A stretch of DNA of 64,000 bases from Aggregatilinea lenta (GCF_003569045.1 NZ_BFCB01000002.1:1097506-1161505), one strand, 5' to 3'; positions 56,030 to 64,000 are shown, counted from the first letter of the stretch. The notes: a model not told the origin generated them from the letters alone. A program made the numbers and translations.

Positions 56030-56728
56030 CTAAATCACGTAATCCGGCAGTTGCTCGATGCGCTCGGCGGCACTGTGGCCGTTGCCGTTCGCCTGCGCGG
56101 CCTTCTCCACGTCGTCCAGGCGCGCCAGGATGCGATCGAGCCGCTCGGAAATGATATCCGGCAAAATATTGTGATCCAGGTCTGGGCGATGCGCTTCCGG
56201 CTCTGCGCCGCTGCGATGCACCGGCCTGCCGGGAATGCCCACCACGACCATATCCGGTTCCACGTCTTTGACGACCACTGCGTTCGCTCCAATGCGTGTA
56301 TTACGCCCAATGGTGATCGCGCCCAACACCTTCGCCCCGGCGCCGATCACAACCCCATCCTCGATGGTAGGGTGACGCTTGCCGTGATGCAGGCTCACAC
56401 CGCCCAGCGTCACCCCGTGATAAATCGTCACGTTCGCGCCGACCTCAGCCGTCTCGCCAATCACGACGCCCATGCCGTGATCGATGAACAGGCGCGGGCC
56501 GATGCGCGCGCCGGGGTGAATTTCGATCCCCGTCAGCCAGCGCGTGAACTGCGAGAGCCAGCGTGCAGGCAGATACAAATGCGCGTTCCACAGCCGGTGC
56601 GAAACCCGGTAGGCCCACAACGCGTGCAGCCCGGAATAGCTCGTAAGCACCTCAAGCCGGTTGCGCGCCGCCGGATCGCGCTCCAGTACACACTGGACAT
56701 CGTCACGAATCGACGCCAAGATCGACAT
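56030..56728 (-). CDS. cysE: Serine O-acetyltransferase
   Basis: A 232-residue CysE that makes O-acetylserine from serine and acetyl-CoA. The left-handed beta-helix hexapeptides are clear ([60 protein letters not shown]), with the catalytic HG and the KRHPTIEDG loop. The tail past about residue 180 is long and polar ([17 protein letters not shown]) and may dock to CysK. It follows cysK by 51 bases on the same strand. It would be controlled by the cysK leader. Confidence 0.94.
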   Translation of the reverse strand: MSILASIRDDVQCVLERDPAARNRLEVLTSYSGLHALWAYRVSHRLWNAHLYLPARWLSQFTRWLTGIEIHPGARIGPRLFIDHGMGVVIGETAEVGANVTIYHGVTLGGVSLHHGKRHPTIEDGVVIGAGAKVLGAITIGRNTRIGANAVVVKDVEPDMVVVGIPGRPVHRSGAEPEAHRPDLDHNILPDIISERLDRILARLDDVEKAAQANGNGHSAAERIEQLPDYVI

Positions 56729-56779
56729 GATCGTTCACCTCATTCCCATTTCCAGCCGGTCGGCAGCGCCTCCGGCGCG

Positions 56780-57712
56780 TTAAACATCCAGATCTTCGTA
56801 CAGCACGGTCGACAGATAGCGCTCGCCGAAGGACGGGATAATCACCACGATGAGCTTGCCCGCGTTTTCGGGGCGGCTGCCCACCTGAATCGCGGCCCAC
56901 GTCGCCGCGCCCGACGAGATACCGACCAGCAGCCCTTCTTCGGTCGCCATGCGGCGCGCGGTCTGAATCGCGTCCTCGCCGCTGACCGTCACCACCTCGT
57001 CGTAAACGTGCGTGTTGAGCACGTTCGGCACGAAACCCGCGCCGATGCCCTGAATGGGGTGCGGCCCCTTCTGCCCGCCGGACAGGATCGGCGACGCGGC
57101 AGGCTCCACCGCGACGATCTTCACCGACGGCTTGCGCTCCTTGAGCACCTCGCCCACGCCCGTGATCGTGCCGCCCGTGCCGATGCCCGCCACCACCAGA
57201 TCGACGCTGCCGTCCGTATCGCGCCAGATTTCTTCGGCGGTGGTGCGGCGGTGGACTTCGGGATTGGCGGGATTCTGGAACTGCTGGGGGATAAAGACGT
57301 TGGGATCGGCGGCGGCGAGTTCTTCGGCTTTGGCGATGGCGGCGTTCATCCCGCCGGGGCCGGGCGTGAGGATGAGTTCTGCGCCGAAGGCCTTCAACAG
57401 CTTGCGCCGCTCCTTACTCATCGACTCGGGCATGGTCAGGATCAGGCGGTAGCCGCGCTGCGCCGCGACCATCGCCAGCGCGATCCCGGTGTTGCCGCTG
57501 GTCGGCTCGACGATGATCGTGTCCGGGCCGATCTTGCCGTCGCGCTCGGCGGCTTCGATCATGGCTACGCCGATCCGGTCCTTGACGCTGTTGGCGGGAT
57601 TATAAAATTCGAGCTTGGCGACGATCTGCGCTGGGATGTCACCCACGATCCGGTTCAGACGAACGAGCGGGGTATTACCAACCAGCTGCGTGACGTTGTC
57701 TGCGATTTTCAT
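56780..57712 (-). CDS. cysK: Cysteine synthase A (O-acetylserine sulfhydrylase)
   Basis: A 310-residue PLP enzyme that makes cysteine from O-acetylserine and sulfide. The PLP Lys44 lies in [11 protein letters not shown], the substrate loop TSGNTG is at 71-76, and the phosphate loop is [10 protein letters not shown]. Length and order match CysK. It is first in the cysK-cysE operon. A 270-base leader separates it from a strong promoter; that leader contains a short Cys-containing reading frame and a terminator, which suggests control by cysteine supply. Confidence 0.96.
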   Translation of the reverse strand: MKIADNVTQLVGNTPLVRLNRIVGDIPAQIVAKLEFYNPANSVKDRIGVAMIEAAERDGKIGPDTIIVEPTSGNTGIALAMVAAQRGYRLILTMPESMSKERRKLLKAFGAELILTPGPGGMNAAIAKAEELAAADPNVFIPQQFQNPANPEVHRRTTAEEIWRDTDGSVDLVVAGIGTGGTITGVGEVLKERKPSVKIVAVEPAASPILSGGQKGPHPIQGIGAGFVPNVLNTHVYDEVVTVSGEDAIQTARRMATEEGLLVGISSGAATWAAIQVGSRPENAGKLIVVIIPSFGERYLSTVLYEDLDV

Positions 57713-57781
57713 CGGTTACCCTTCTGCCTCTTCCGGCGAATATGGGGAGTCTGTCGCCCCAGATTGAACGCGAACGGAAAC

Positions 57782-57814
57782 AAAAACCGGCCACGCTTGA
57801 GTGCGCGACCGGTT
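57782..57814 (-). terminator. Intrinsic terminator inside the cysK leader
   Basis: On the minus strand AACCGGTCGCGC and GCGTGGCCGGTT pair fully (two G-U pairs) around ACTCAA, followed by TTTG; with the arm's last T the run is five. It lies 70 bases before the cysK ATG and after the promoter, so read-through must be controlled. Confidence 0.85.
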
Positions 57815-57844
57815 AGAAACACCATGAGTAGCCTTTAAGCAGGA

Positions 57845-57928
57845 TCAAGGCGTGACGGCACACCACAAGCGGTGCTTGAGCCCTCCGTTGAAGCCTGTAC
57901 ACGAGCAAACCTGCATCTGGGCCGACAC
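57845..57928 (-). CDS. Short leader peptide with three Cys, upstream of cysK
   Basis: A 27-codon reading frame in the cysK leader. It starts with GTG (AGAAGG 9 bases upstream) or with an ATG four codons in. Cys is encoded at positions 8, 10 and 23, the first two as Cys-Ser-Cys. It ends 31 bases before the terminator stem. Its CGCTTG (codons 20-21) can pair with CAAGCG in the terminator, which would block it. Predicted role: a ribosome stalls or slows at Cys codons when Cys-tRNA is low. Expression is not proven. Confidence 0.55.
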   Translation of the reverse strand: MSAQMQVCSCTGFNGGLKHRLWCAVTP

Positions 57929-57973
57929 GTCAAACTGCCTTCTAATACACGCCAATTAAATCGATCTGAGTCG

Positions 57974-58002
57974 ATTATATGCCCGCGCCGCTCATTTGGC
58001 AA
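57974..58002 (-). promoter_or_regulatory. Sigma-70 promoter of the cysK-cysE operon
   Basis: On the minus strand TTGCCA (58002-57997) and TATAAT (57979-57974) have a 17-base spacer. The transcript would begin near 57967, giving a leader of about 255 bases. The rest of the 57713-58134 gap holds the leader and the upstream region of the PD40 gene. Confidence 0.82.
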
Positions 58003-58134
58003 CAGGTTGTTTAGATCTAAACCTTATCTTGACGCAAAACGCCCCTGACACGACGATTACCCCGCGCGATCCCCGCCCCGGCCCGCTGCGGCGCTATACT
58101 GAAACCACGTACCCCATCCCACAGGAGCGCGCGC

Positions 58135-59280
58135 ATGAATGTCTGGATCGCCCGGCACCGGCTCGTCCTCGGTCTCACCCTGGCCCTGTTTGCGATCGTC
58201 CTCGCGGTTCTCGCGGCGATCCTGCTGCGACAGTCCACCCCGGACCGGCCCGCGCCCGCCGGAAGCCTCCTGGTCGCCGCCGCCGAGGGGGACAACGTCA
58301 CGACCGTGCTGGCGCGGTTCGACGCGGCGTCCGGCGTGCTGACCCCGCTGGACATGCCCGGTGATCTCCCCCGCGACGCGCTGAGCAACGTTTCGCCCGA
58401 CGGCGCGCACTACTGGACCATCGAAACGCACTGGCACGAAGAACTGAACGCCAACCAGATGCAGGTGTGGGTCGCCGCGAGCGATGGCAGCGACACGCGC
58501 CCGCTGACGGACGACGGGCATTTCGGCACGCCGGTCTGGTCGCCGGATGGGGAGCGGCTGGTCTTCACGCACAGCGTCAACTATCACTCGGCGCTGTTCG
58601 TGGCGGAGGTCGAGACGGGCGCGTTGGCGCAGCTCACTGACTACCAGAACGACATCGAGCCGAGTTGGTCGCCGGACGGATCGCGCATCCTGTTCACCAC
58701 CTCGCGCGACGGCTTCCAGGAACTCTATACGATGGCCCCCGACGGCTCCGATCTGCGGCGGCTCACCGACAACGAGCAGATCAACGACTTCGCGGCGCGC
58801 TGGTCCCCGGACGGCGAGTGGATCGCGTTCCAGCAGAACTATGCCGTGGGCGACGGGTCGTCGGAGGTGTGGATCATGCGCCCCGATGGATCCGGCAAGC
58901 GCCAGATCACCGACAACGACAAAGACGATCACTCGCTGGTCTGGTCACCGGACAGCCGCTCGATCGCGTTCGTGCGCACCACGGTCACGATCCTCTCGGA
59001 GACGCAGGTCGAGCGCACCACCGACATTTACGTGTACGACCTCAAGCGCGACCGCGTGCGCCGCCTGACCGATCACCCCGACTACGACGGCAGCCCGGTC
59101 TGGTCGCCGGACAGCATGTGGATCGCGTTCCGCTCGCACCGCGACACGCCGGAGCGCATGTACCTCATCCGCGCCGACGGCTCCGGCCTGCGCCAGCTGG
59201 ACACCGCGAACCCCGACGCGCCGCACATCACCGCGATCTACCGCTGGGAAGCGCCGTCCCCGACCGCCCCAGATCTGTAA
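58135..59280 (+). CDS. Membrane-anchored PD40/TolB-like beta-propeller protein
   Basis: A 381-residue protein with an N-terminal signal anchor (about 8-32, LVLGLTLALFAIVLAVLAAI) and a propeller of repeated PD40 units: WSPDGERLVFTHS, WSPDGSRILFTTSRD, WSPDGEWIAFQQN, WSPDSRSIAFVRT, WSPDSMWIAFRSH. Such propellers bind proteins or polymers. No peptidase domain is attached. TATACT at 58095 may be its -10. It is divergent from the cysK operon. Confidence 0.85.
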   Translation: MNVWIARHRLVLGLTLALFAIVLAVLAAILLRQSTPDRPAPAGSLLVAAAEGDNVTTVLARFDAASGVLTPLDMPGDLPRDALSNVSPDGAHYWTIETHWHEELNANQMQVWVAASDGSDTRPLTDDGHFGTPVWSPDGERLVFTHSVNYHSALFVAEVETGALAQLTDYQNDIEPSWSPDGSRILFTTSRDGFQELYTMAPDGSDLRRLTDNEQINDFAARWSPDGEWIAFQQNYAVGDGSSEVWIMRPDGSGKRQITDNDKDDHSLVWSPDSRSIAFVRTTVTILSETQVERTTDIYVYDLKRDRVRRLTDHPDYDGSPVWSPDSMWIAFRSHRDTPERMYLIRADGSGLRQLDTANPDAPHITAIYRWEAPSPTAPDL

Positions 59281-59299
59281 TGAAGCTGCAACTGGATTT

Positions 59300-59308
59300 T
59301 GTTACAAT
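59300..59308 (+). promoter_or_regulatory. Extended -10 promoter (TGTTACAAT)
   Basis: The box lies 80 bases before the acyl-CoA dehydrogenase gene; the -35 region is poor. Confidence 0.45.
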
Positions 59309-59321
59309 GGGGGCGTTCTAT

Positions 59322-59348
59322 ACACGGACTTCATACGAGAGTCCGTGT
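59322..59348. promoter_or_regulatory. Inverted repeat just after the promoter, candidate operator
   Basis: ACACGGACT and AGTCCGTGT are perfect 9-bp arms around a 9-base centre. They lie about 14 bases after the -10, covering the early transcribed region of the acyl-CoA dehydrogenase gene. A TetR-type operator or mRNA hairpin is possible. Confidence 0.5.
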
Positions 59349-59387
59349 GAATAAACTTCATTCAGAAGATTTCAGGAGCAGCCTGCG

Positions 59388-60575
59388 ATGTCAGAATCAC
59401 TGAGCACCGGCCCCACGCTCGACCTGTCCGAAGAACACATCATGCTGCGCGACGCCGTGCGCGACTTCGCCCAACACGAGATCGTGCCCATCGCCGCCGA
59501 GTTCGACGAGAGCGGCGAGTTCCCGCTGGACACCGTGCGCCAGATGGGCCAGATGGGCCTGATGGGCATCGAAGTCCCCGAGGAATACGGCGGCGCGGAA
59601 ATGGATACGCTGGCCTACGTGCTGGCGATGATCGAAATCGCCAAGGCGGACGCGGCGCACAGCACCGTCGTCAGCGTGAACAACAGCCTTGTCTGCCACG
59701 CGCTGTTGAAGTTCGCTACGGAGGAGCAGAAACAGAAATACCTCGTGCCCATCGCGTCCGGCGAGAAGATCGGCGCGTATTCGCTCACCGAGCCGATGAG
59801 CGGCAGCGACGCCGCGACCATGCGCAGCCGCGCCGTGCTCAACGCCGCCGGGACGCACTACGTCATCAACGGGCGCAAAAGCTGGGTGACCAGCGGCCCC
59901 GTCGCAGACACGGTGATCCTGTTCACCATGACCGAGCCGGAAAAGGGCCATCGGGGCATCACCGCATTCATCATCGACACGACTCTGCCCGGTTTCGTGC
60001 GCGGCAAAAAGGAGCCGAAGCTCGGCATCCGCGCCAGCGCCACCAGCGAGCTGGGCTTCGACGACTACGAGTGCCCGGTCGAAAACGTGCTCGGCGAGCC
60101 GGGCATGGGCTTCAAGATCGCCATGACCGTGCTCGACGCGGGGCGCATCGGCATCGCGGCGCAGGCGGTCGGCATCGCGGAGGCAGCCTACGAGGCGTCG
60201 GTGCAGTATGCGCGCGAGCGCGAGGCGTTCGGGCAGCCCATCGGCGGTTTCCAGATGATCCAGCAGAAGATCGCGGACATGAAAACGCGGCTCGAAGCGG
60301 CCCGCCTGTTGACCTACCAGGCGGCGCTGGCGAAGACGCGCGGCAAGCAGACCGGCGCGCGTTATACGCTCGAAGCCAGCATGGCCAAGCTGTTCGCCAG
60401 CGAGACGGCGATGTACGTTGCGCACGAAGCCGTACAAATCCACGGCGGCATGGGGTATAGTAAGGAGCTGCCGGTCGAACGGTACTTCCGCGACGCCAAG
60501 ATCACCGAAATTTACGAAGGTACCAGCGAAATCCAGCGCGTCGTGATCGCCCGCAACGAGCTGGAGCTGCGGTAG
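59388..60575 (+). CDS. Acyl-CoA dehydrogenase
   Basis: A 395-residue FAD enzyme of short/medium-chain type that oxidises acyl-CoA to enoyl-CoA. It has AYSLTEPMSGSDAA (FAD/substrate loop), WVTSGPVADTVILF, YARERAFGQPI-type ETF-contact sequence and the catalytic Glu377 in IYEGTSEIQ. VQIHGGMGYSKELPVERYFRDAKI is the usual signature. Electrons pass to ETF. It could generate propionyl-CoA precursors for the carboxylase route. A 125-bp element starts in its stop codon. Confidence 0.95.
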   Translation: MSESLSTGPTLDLSEEHIMLRDAVRDFAQHEIVPIAAEFDESGEFPLDTVRQMGQMGLMGIEVPEEYGGAEMDTLAYVLAMIEIAKADAAHSTVVSVNNSLVCHALLKFATEEQKQKYLVPIASGEKIGAYSLTEPMSGSDAATMRSRAVLNAAGTHYVINGRKSWVTSGPVADTVILFTMTEPEKGHRGITAFIIDTTLPGFVRGKKEPKLGIRASATSELGFDDYECPVENVLGEPGMGFKIAMTVLDAGRIGIAAQAVGIAEAAYEASVQYAREREAFGQPIGGFQMIQQKIADMKTRLEAARLLTYQAALAKTRGKQTGARYTLEASMAKLFASETAMYVAHEAVQIHGGMGYSKELPVERYFRDAKITEIYEGTSEIQRVVIARNELELR

Positions 60576-60698
60576 AGTGTGTATGCAAACCCTCATCCCC
60601 CGGCCCTTTCTCCCATAGGGAGAAGGGGAGCCATTCTTTCGAGGGCTGAGCGTTAAGGGACAATCGTTTTACCAGGAGCCACTTTGTATACACACCCT
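60574..60698 (+). mobile_element. 125-bp MITE-like element, copy B
   Basis: The left end AGAGTGTGTATGCAAA matches the reverse complement of the right end (AGGGTGTGTATACAAA) at 14 of 16 bases. The left third is like copy A (21971-22095): CCCTCATCC-CCCGGCCC-TTTCTCCC and AGAAGGGG. The right third differs. The first base is inside the TAG stop codon of the acyl-CoA dehydrogenase. Confidence 0.7.
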
Positions 60699-60749
60699 GG
60701 ACCAGGGCGAGCCAGTACCACCCATTTGAACGTGACAAGGAGACGATGA

Positions 60750-62657
60750 ATGAGTATTGAAGACTCCCGGCCAGACGCCCCCGACGCCGCTGACGAGACC
60801 GTCCGCCCCGAAGGGCCCGATCCATTTATGGACAAGCTGCGCGACCTGCCGCGCATGTCGACGTCAGTTGCCAGCGGCAAGGCGTCGCTGCCGCCCGCCC
60901 CTACCGCCAGCCGTCTCGGTGCCATCGCGCAGGGCTGCGCGGGTATCGTCGCGATTCTGCTCGGCACGCTGATGCTGCTGACGGCCTGGCTGTACGGATT
61001 TTACGTGTGGGGACCGGGCCTGATTCTAACCGGGGGCATCGTGTTGGCCGTCGCCGTGATGGGCGTCTGGCGCGGGCGGCGCGTGCCGCTGCTGGTATCG
61101 CTCGCCGCGATCGCCGGCATCGCCGTCGTGGTCTACCGCTGGTACGAGTTCGTGCTGGCCGCCGCCGGGCTGTCCATCCTGGGGCAGATCAGCGACATCA
61201 TCTTCAACATCGGCCTGATGCTGGGCGCGCTCGCGCTGCTCGGCTCGGTCCTGATCCACATCTTCAGCCTCGTGAGCTGGAAGCGCCTGCTGTCGCCGCC
61301 CAGCCAGCGGGCCATCGGCCTGTGGATCGTGCTGCTGGTGCTGGCCATCGGCCTGCCCATCGGCTTCCACGTGGCGGCCCAGCAGGAACGCGAGCGCGCG
61401 CTCACCAACGACCGCGACGACTTTTTGGAAGACGCCGCCACCGACCATCTGGTCATGGGCGTGAACGGCGGCGTGGCGCTCGGCTACAGTTTCGCGATCA
61501 ACAGCGACGACGCGACGCGCGGCGAGGACTACTTCAAGTCGCGCATGGCCGAGCTGGACGCCGCGATCGACACGGGATCTTCCCCTATCCGCATCGAGGC
61601 CAGCGGCGACACGCTGCTCGAAGCCGAGGAGCCGCGCATCTTTGTGCCCTCGTCCGAGAACACCAACGAGACGCCGGAGCCGGACCCCGAATATTCGGCG
61701 GCGCGGCTGGCGGAGCAGCTCGATTACGAGACGCAGTACATGGACCACATCGCGGAATCCGGCGCGGCGTTGATGATTGCCGACTCGCAGTACTCGCCCT
61801 ACCTACTCACCCGCGCCAACGAAGAGGACACCGATCCGCTGCCCTGGGACGAGTTCACCGCGCTGCACGAGGAACGCATCCGTTACTACGCCAGTATCTA
61901 TCAGCCGTCAGTGTACGTCGTGGTGAACAACCCCAGCACGTACGAGAACTACAGCGGCATTGCGCTGCCCTCGGACGACGAGGACGAGAACCTCAACGCC
62001 TGGGTCGCGCACACCGAACAGCTCATTGCCGCCGTGCGTGATGAGCTGCCGGACGTGCTGGTCGGGGTGACGGTCATGCCGACTGACGACTTCGATCTCG
62101 CCTACTACGAGCGCGCGCTGGAGATCGACGGGCTGGACTTCATCAGCATCGAGGTGCGCCAGGAACCCTTCTTCACCTTCGTGCAGGATATGCTGGACGA
62201 GCACGGACGCCCCTCCGATTACGGCAAGACGCTGTGGATCGACCAGACGTGGTACGGCTACTGCATGGCGCCGCAGCGCAGCATGGACCTGGACTCGCTC
62301 TGGTTGGAAGCGGTAACCGCCTTCGCCGCCAAAGAGAACTTCGGGGCCGTGATGCCTACCAGTTTCGGCTGCTTCCTGCAGCCGGGCGGCACGCTCATCC
62401 AGACCTCGGTCGATTACGAGGGTCGCACGCCCGTGTTCGATACGTGGCAGCGGCTGGTGCAGCAGTGGGGTGCCCCGCTGCCCACACACGCCGACGCGGA
62501 AGCGGATGCAGCGCCGGAAGCCACCGGAGAAGCCGACGTGACCGCGCCGGAAGCGACGGAAGAAGCAGGCATGGAAGCAACGGTAGAAGCGACCGAAGCG
62601 CCAACCGTCGAGGCGGCGGAAGCGGCAGCGCCGGAAGCCACCGAAGAAGCGGGATAG
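60750..62657 (+). CDS. Polytopic membrane protein with external TIM-barrel-like domain
   Basis: A 635-residue protein. After an acidic head, five membrane helices lie at about 55-215. The outer part (about 225-560) has alternating strands and helices with acidic ends: YYASIYQPSVYVVVNNPSTY, LIAAVRDELPDVLVGVTVMP, LEIDGLDFISIEVRQEP, GKTLWIDQTWYGYCM. This looks like a glycoside-hydrolase-type barrel with the Glu of ISIEV and the Asp of LWIDQ at strand ends. The last 70 residues repeat Glu-Ala-Thr/Ala-Pro. AAGGAG precedes the ATG. Enzyme activity is inference. Confidence 0.72.
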   Translation: MSIEDSRPDAPDAADETVRPEGPDPFMDKLRDLPRMSTSVASGKASLPPAPTASRLGAIAQGCAGIVAILLGTLMLLTAWLYGFYVWGPGLILTGGIVLAVAVMGVWRGRRVPLLVSLAAIAGIAVVVYRWYEFVLAAAGLSILGQISDIIFNIGLMLGALALLGSVLIHIFSLVSWKRLLSPPSQRAIGLWIVLLVLAIGLPIGFHVAAQQERERALTNDRDDFLEDAATDHLVMGVNGGVALGYSFAINSDDATRGEDYFKSRMAELDAAIDTGSSPIRIEASGDTLLEAEEPRIFVPSSENTNETPEPDPEYSAARLAEQLDYETQYMDHIAESGAALMIADSQYSPYLLTRANEEDTDPLPWDEFTALHEERIRYYASIYQPSVYVVVNNPSTYENYSGIALPSDDEDENLNAWVAHTEQLIAAVRDELPDVLVGVTVMPTDDFDLAYYERALEIDGLDFISIEVRQEPFFTFVQDMLDEHGRPSDYGKTLWIDQTWYGYCMAPQRSMDLDSLWLEAVTAFAAKENFGAVMPTSFGCFLQPGGTLIQTSVDYEGRTPVFDTWQRLVQQWGAPLPTHADAEADAAPEATGEADVTAPEATEEAGMEATVEATEAPTVEAAEAAAPEATEEAG

Positions 62658-62662
62658 AGACG

Positions 62663-63070
62663 TCAGCCGTCTGCGCCGGGAGCGTCGCCTTCCGGCGCGG
62701 GCGGCTCCTCGAAGCTCAGCAGATATTCGCGGGCTTCGGCGCGGGTGGCAAACTCGCGCGCTGCCTCGCTCCCGGCGCGCCGGTTTAGTTCTTCGATCAG
62801 GGTCGCGATATCATCCCGTGTCGAGGCGATGGCAAGCCGTCCGCGATGGGGATGGGTCGGAATGGGGCTTTGGAGATAAGTGGGCAGCACGGCAGGCTGA
62901 ATGGTGCGTACTTCGGTCAGATCGAGCAGTGAATGCACGGCGCGATCGGCAGCATCGAGTATGATGCCCAATTCCTCGACCAGAACTTGCATATCGGCTG
63001 GACCGACGTCATCCGTCCAGCGCGACAGCAGGATCTGGTCCGGGATCAGCCACATCAATTCGATAGGCAT
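62663..63070 (-). CDS. STAS-like small protein
   Basis: A 135-residue protein with a beta-alpha pattern (ELMWLIPDQILLSRWTDDVG, VHSLLDLTEVRTIQPAVLP, GRLAIASTRDDIATLIEEL, EFATRAEAREYLLSFEE). It resembles SpoIIAA/STAS-like proteins and has the same order of elements as 29490-29960. The C-terminal tail is Pro/Asp-rich. The ATG at 63070 follows AAAGGGCG. Confidence 0.6.
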   Translation of the reverse strand: MPIELMWLIPDQILLSRWTDDVGPADMQVLVEELGIILDAADRAVHSLLDLTEVRTIQPAVLPTYLQSPIPTHPHRGRLAIASTRDDIATLIEELNRRAGSEAAREFATRAEAREYLLSFEEPPAPEGDAPGADG

Positions 63071-63262
63071 CCTACGCCCTTTAACCAGCCGCCCCATCAA
63101 TTAAAGCAGCGCCATAATCATTACTTTAAGTAGGATCGGACTGACAAAACTCCGATCAGGAACTCTACATGTTGTTATACGCCTGCCTCGCGATACGTGT
63201 CAAATGGGTCGATGATGCCCGTGCGCTGTGCATGCGTATCATCAAGAAACTGAGGGGATGCA

Positions 63263-63673
63263 ATGATCAAGCAAATTAATCACGTGGCGATTCTCGTGGA
63301 AAATCTCGACCAGTCGCTGACCTTCTGGCGCGACGCGCTGGGCCTGCCAGTCGGCAAGACGGAAAACAACCCCGGCGAAAACGTGAATATCGCCTTTTTG
63401 CCGGTAGGCGACAGCGAGATCGAACTGCTGGAGCCAATCAGCACGGACAGCGCGCTCGGCAAGTTTCTGGCTAAACGCGGCCAGGGCATGCATCACATCT
63501 GCGTGGAGGTGGACGACATCGAGGCGACCATGCAGCAGATGGTGGCGCACGACATCCAGATGATCAACGACACGCCCAAGGCGCGCGAGGACGGCACGCG
63601 CTACGCGTTCGTGCACCCCAAGAGCACGTCCGGCGTGCTGGTGGAACTGTACGAACTACCGAACGACGCGTAA
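63263..63673 (+). CDS. mce: Methylmalonyl-CoA epimerase
   Basis: A 136-residue VOC-fold enzyme that interconverts R- and S-methylmalonyl-CoA. Metal-binding residues appear in order: His7 (IKQINHVAI), Glu in IELLEP (52-54), His77/78 in MHHICVEVDD, and Glu in LVELYEL near the end. FLAKRGQGMHHIC and PLAREGKIA-like family residues are in place. It links the carboxylase with the mutase at 38.6 kb. GAGGGG lies six bases before the ATG. Confidence 0.94.
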   Translation: MIKQINHVAILVENLDQSLTFWRDALGLPVGKTENNPGENVNIAFLPVGDSEIELLEPISTDSALGKFLAKRGQGMHHICVEVDDIEATMQQMVAHDIQMINDTPKAREDGTRYAFVHPKSTSGVLVELYELPNDA

Positions 63674-63720
63674 AGGGCAAGCGTCGCGCGGAATTAAGCC
63701 ATGGCACTCAAACAGCAAAA

Positions 63721-63747
63721 ACGGGCAGCGTGCGCTGCCCGTTTTTT
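63721..63747 (+). terminator. Bidirectional intrinsic terminator
   Basis: CGGGCAGCG and CGCTGCCCG arms are followed by TTTTTT on the plus strand and preceded by a run of A, so it can also end the minus-strand DUF1328 gene. Confidence 0.92.
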
Positions 63748-63784
63748 GGTTAAGGTTCCTGTTTCGATTCAGGCGGGACTACCG

Positions 63785-63949
63785 CTAGACCGCTGCGCGA
63801 CGACCAAACAGCAGCGACACCACGAACAGAACCAGGAAGACGAAGAACGCAATTTTCGCCAGTGTCGCGGCGGCTCCAGCGATCACACCAAAGCCCAAAA
63901 TCGCCGCGATGATAGCTACCACCAGAAACAACAGTGCCATGTTCAACAT
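63785..63949 (-). CDS. DUF1328 small membrane protein
   Basis: A 54-residue protein with two membrane helices ([20 protein letters not shown] and [17 protein letters not shown]) ending in Arg-Arg. This matches DUF1328 (YtjA-like), a common small membrane family of unknown function. AAGGAG lies nine bases before the ATG at 63949. Like the GlsB-like protein at 12795, it may be stress-related. Confidence 0.88.
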   Translation of the reverse strand: MLNMALLFLVVAIIAAILGFGVIAGAAATLAKIAFFVFLVLFVVSLLFGRRAAV

Positions 63950-64000
63950 TTCTCATTACTCCTTAGTCATCAGCTTGTGTGCAGTGCTCACGGTTCAATC

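Noticed and set aside
55871-57838. 655-codon frame opposite cysE and cysK
   Set aside because: It crosses two real genes and the cysK leader, and its protein has no recognisable domain.
57713-57970. T-box or SAM riboswitch in the cysK leader
   Set aside because: No GGTGG T-box sequence or SAM-riboswitch core is found; the short Cys-containing frame plus terminator explains the region better.
63980-64000. GGTTCAATC at the window end as a tRNA T-arm
   Set aside because: No acceptor, D or anticodon arm is found upstream; any gene would lie mostly outside the window.

Overview
This window is a gene-dense, GC-rich stretch of bacterial chromosome with about 60 genes on both strands. There are no rRNA or tRNA genes, no CRISPR array, no phage genes and no transposase. 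The content suggests a Chloroflexota (Anaerolineae-like) bacterium. The pointers are an archaeal-type HMG-CoA synthase beside a class II HMG-CoA reductase, a split acyl-CoA carboxylase with methylmalonyl-CoA mutase and epimerase, several large GT39-like membrane glycosyltransferases, many secreted PD40/SH3 proteins, and dozens of short GC-rich palindromes between genes. That placement is inferred from gene families; no marker gene proves it.

Layout. 1-9.8 kb: M29 aminopeptidase (cut by the window edge), thiolase, HIT protein, biotin ligase, a membrane-anchored unknown, an acyltransferase, an NADP/F420-type oxidoreductase, a serine hydrolase and a frameshifted GT39 protein. 9.8-12.6 kb: an overlapping three-gene operon (GT2, WecD-like, WecE-like) for an amino-deoxysugar. 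13.3-22.6 kb: acyl-CoA carboxylase genes (carboxyltransferase, two small unknowns, biotin carboxylase, biotin carrier), interrupted by a secreted protein, a Ca2+/H+ antiporter and a secreted cyclophilin. 22.7-31.6 kb: two GT39-like enzymes, a CHAD protein, an HD hydrolase, a STAS-like protein and an AI-2E-family transporter. 31.9-35.9 kb: HMG-CoA reductase, HMG-CoA synthase and a thiolase homologue that has lost its catalytic residues. 36-48.3 kb: another GT39 protein, methylmalonyl-CoA mutase, a zinc-ribbon/STAS-like divergent pair, MazG-like, 4-alpha-glucanotransferase, kinase-like, CYTH and HAD-like genes. 48.7-59.3 kb: a run of exported proteins and a fifth GT39 protein, with cysK-cysE inside it. 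59.4-64 kb: acyl-CoA dehydrogenase, a polytopic protein with a possible TIM-barrel domain, a STAS-like protein, methylmalonyl-CoA epimerase and a tiny DUF1328 protein.

How the genes connect. The carboxylase subunits, BirA, the mutase and the epimerase fit one propionyl-CoA/methylmalonyl-CoA route to succinyl-CoA, fed by the acyl-CoA dehydrogenase and the intact thiolase. The HMG-CoA genes are the start of a mevalonate pathway. The WecDE/GT2 module and the GT39 proteins point to envelope glycan assembly.

The most notable signals are four. (1) The cysK leader has a strong promoter, a short Cys-containing reading frame and an intrinsic terminator, which looks like transcription attenuation. (2) The thiolase next to HMG-CoA synthase lacks the usual Cys, His and HDCF-Cys residues. 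(3) Two 125-bp elements with inverted ends both begin inside the stop codon of the upstream gene. (4) Families of short palindromes sit at gene ends, and some appear to serve as terminators.
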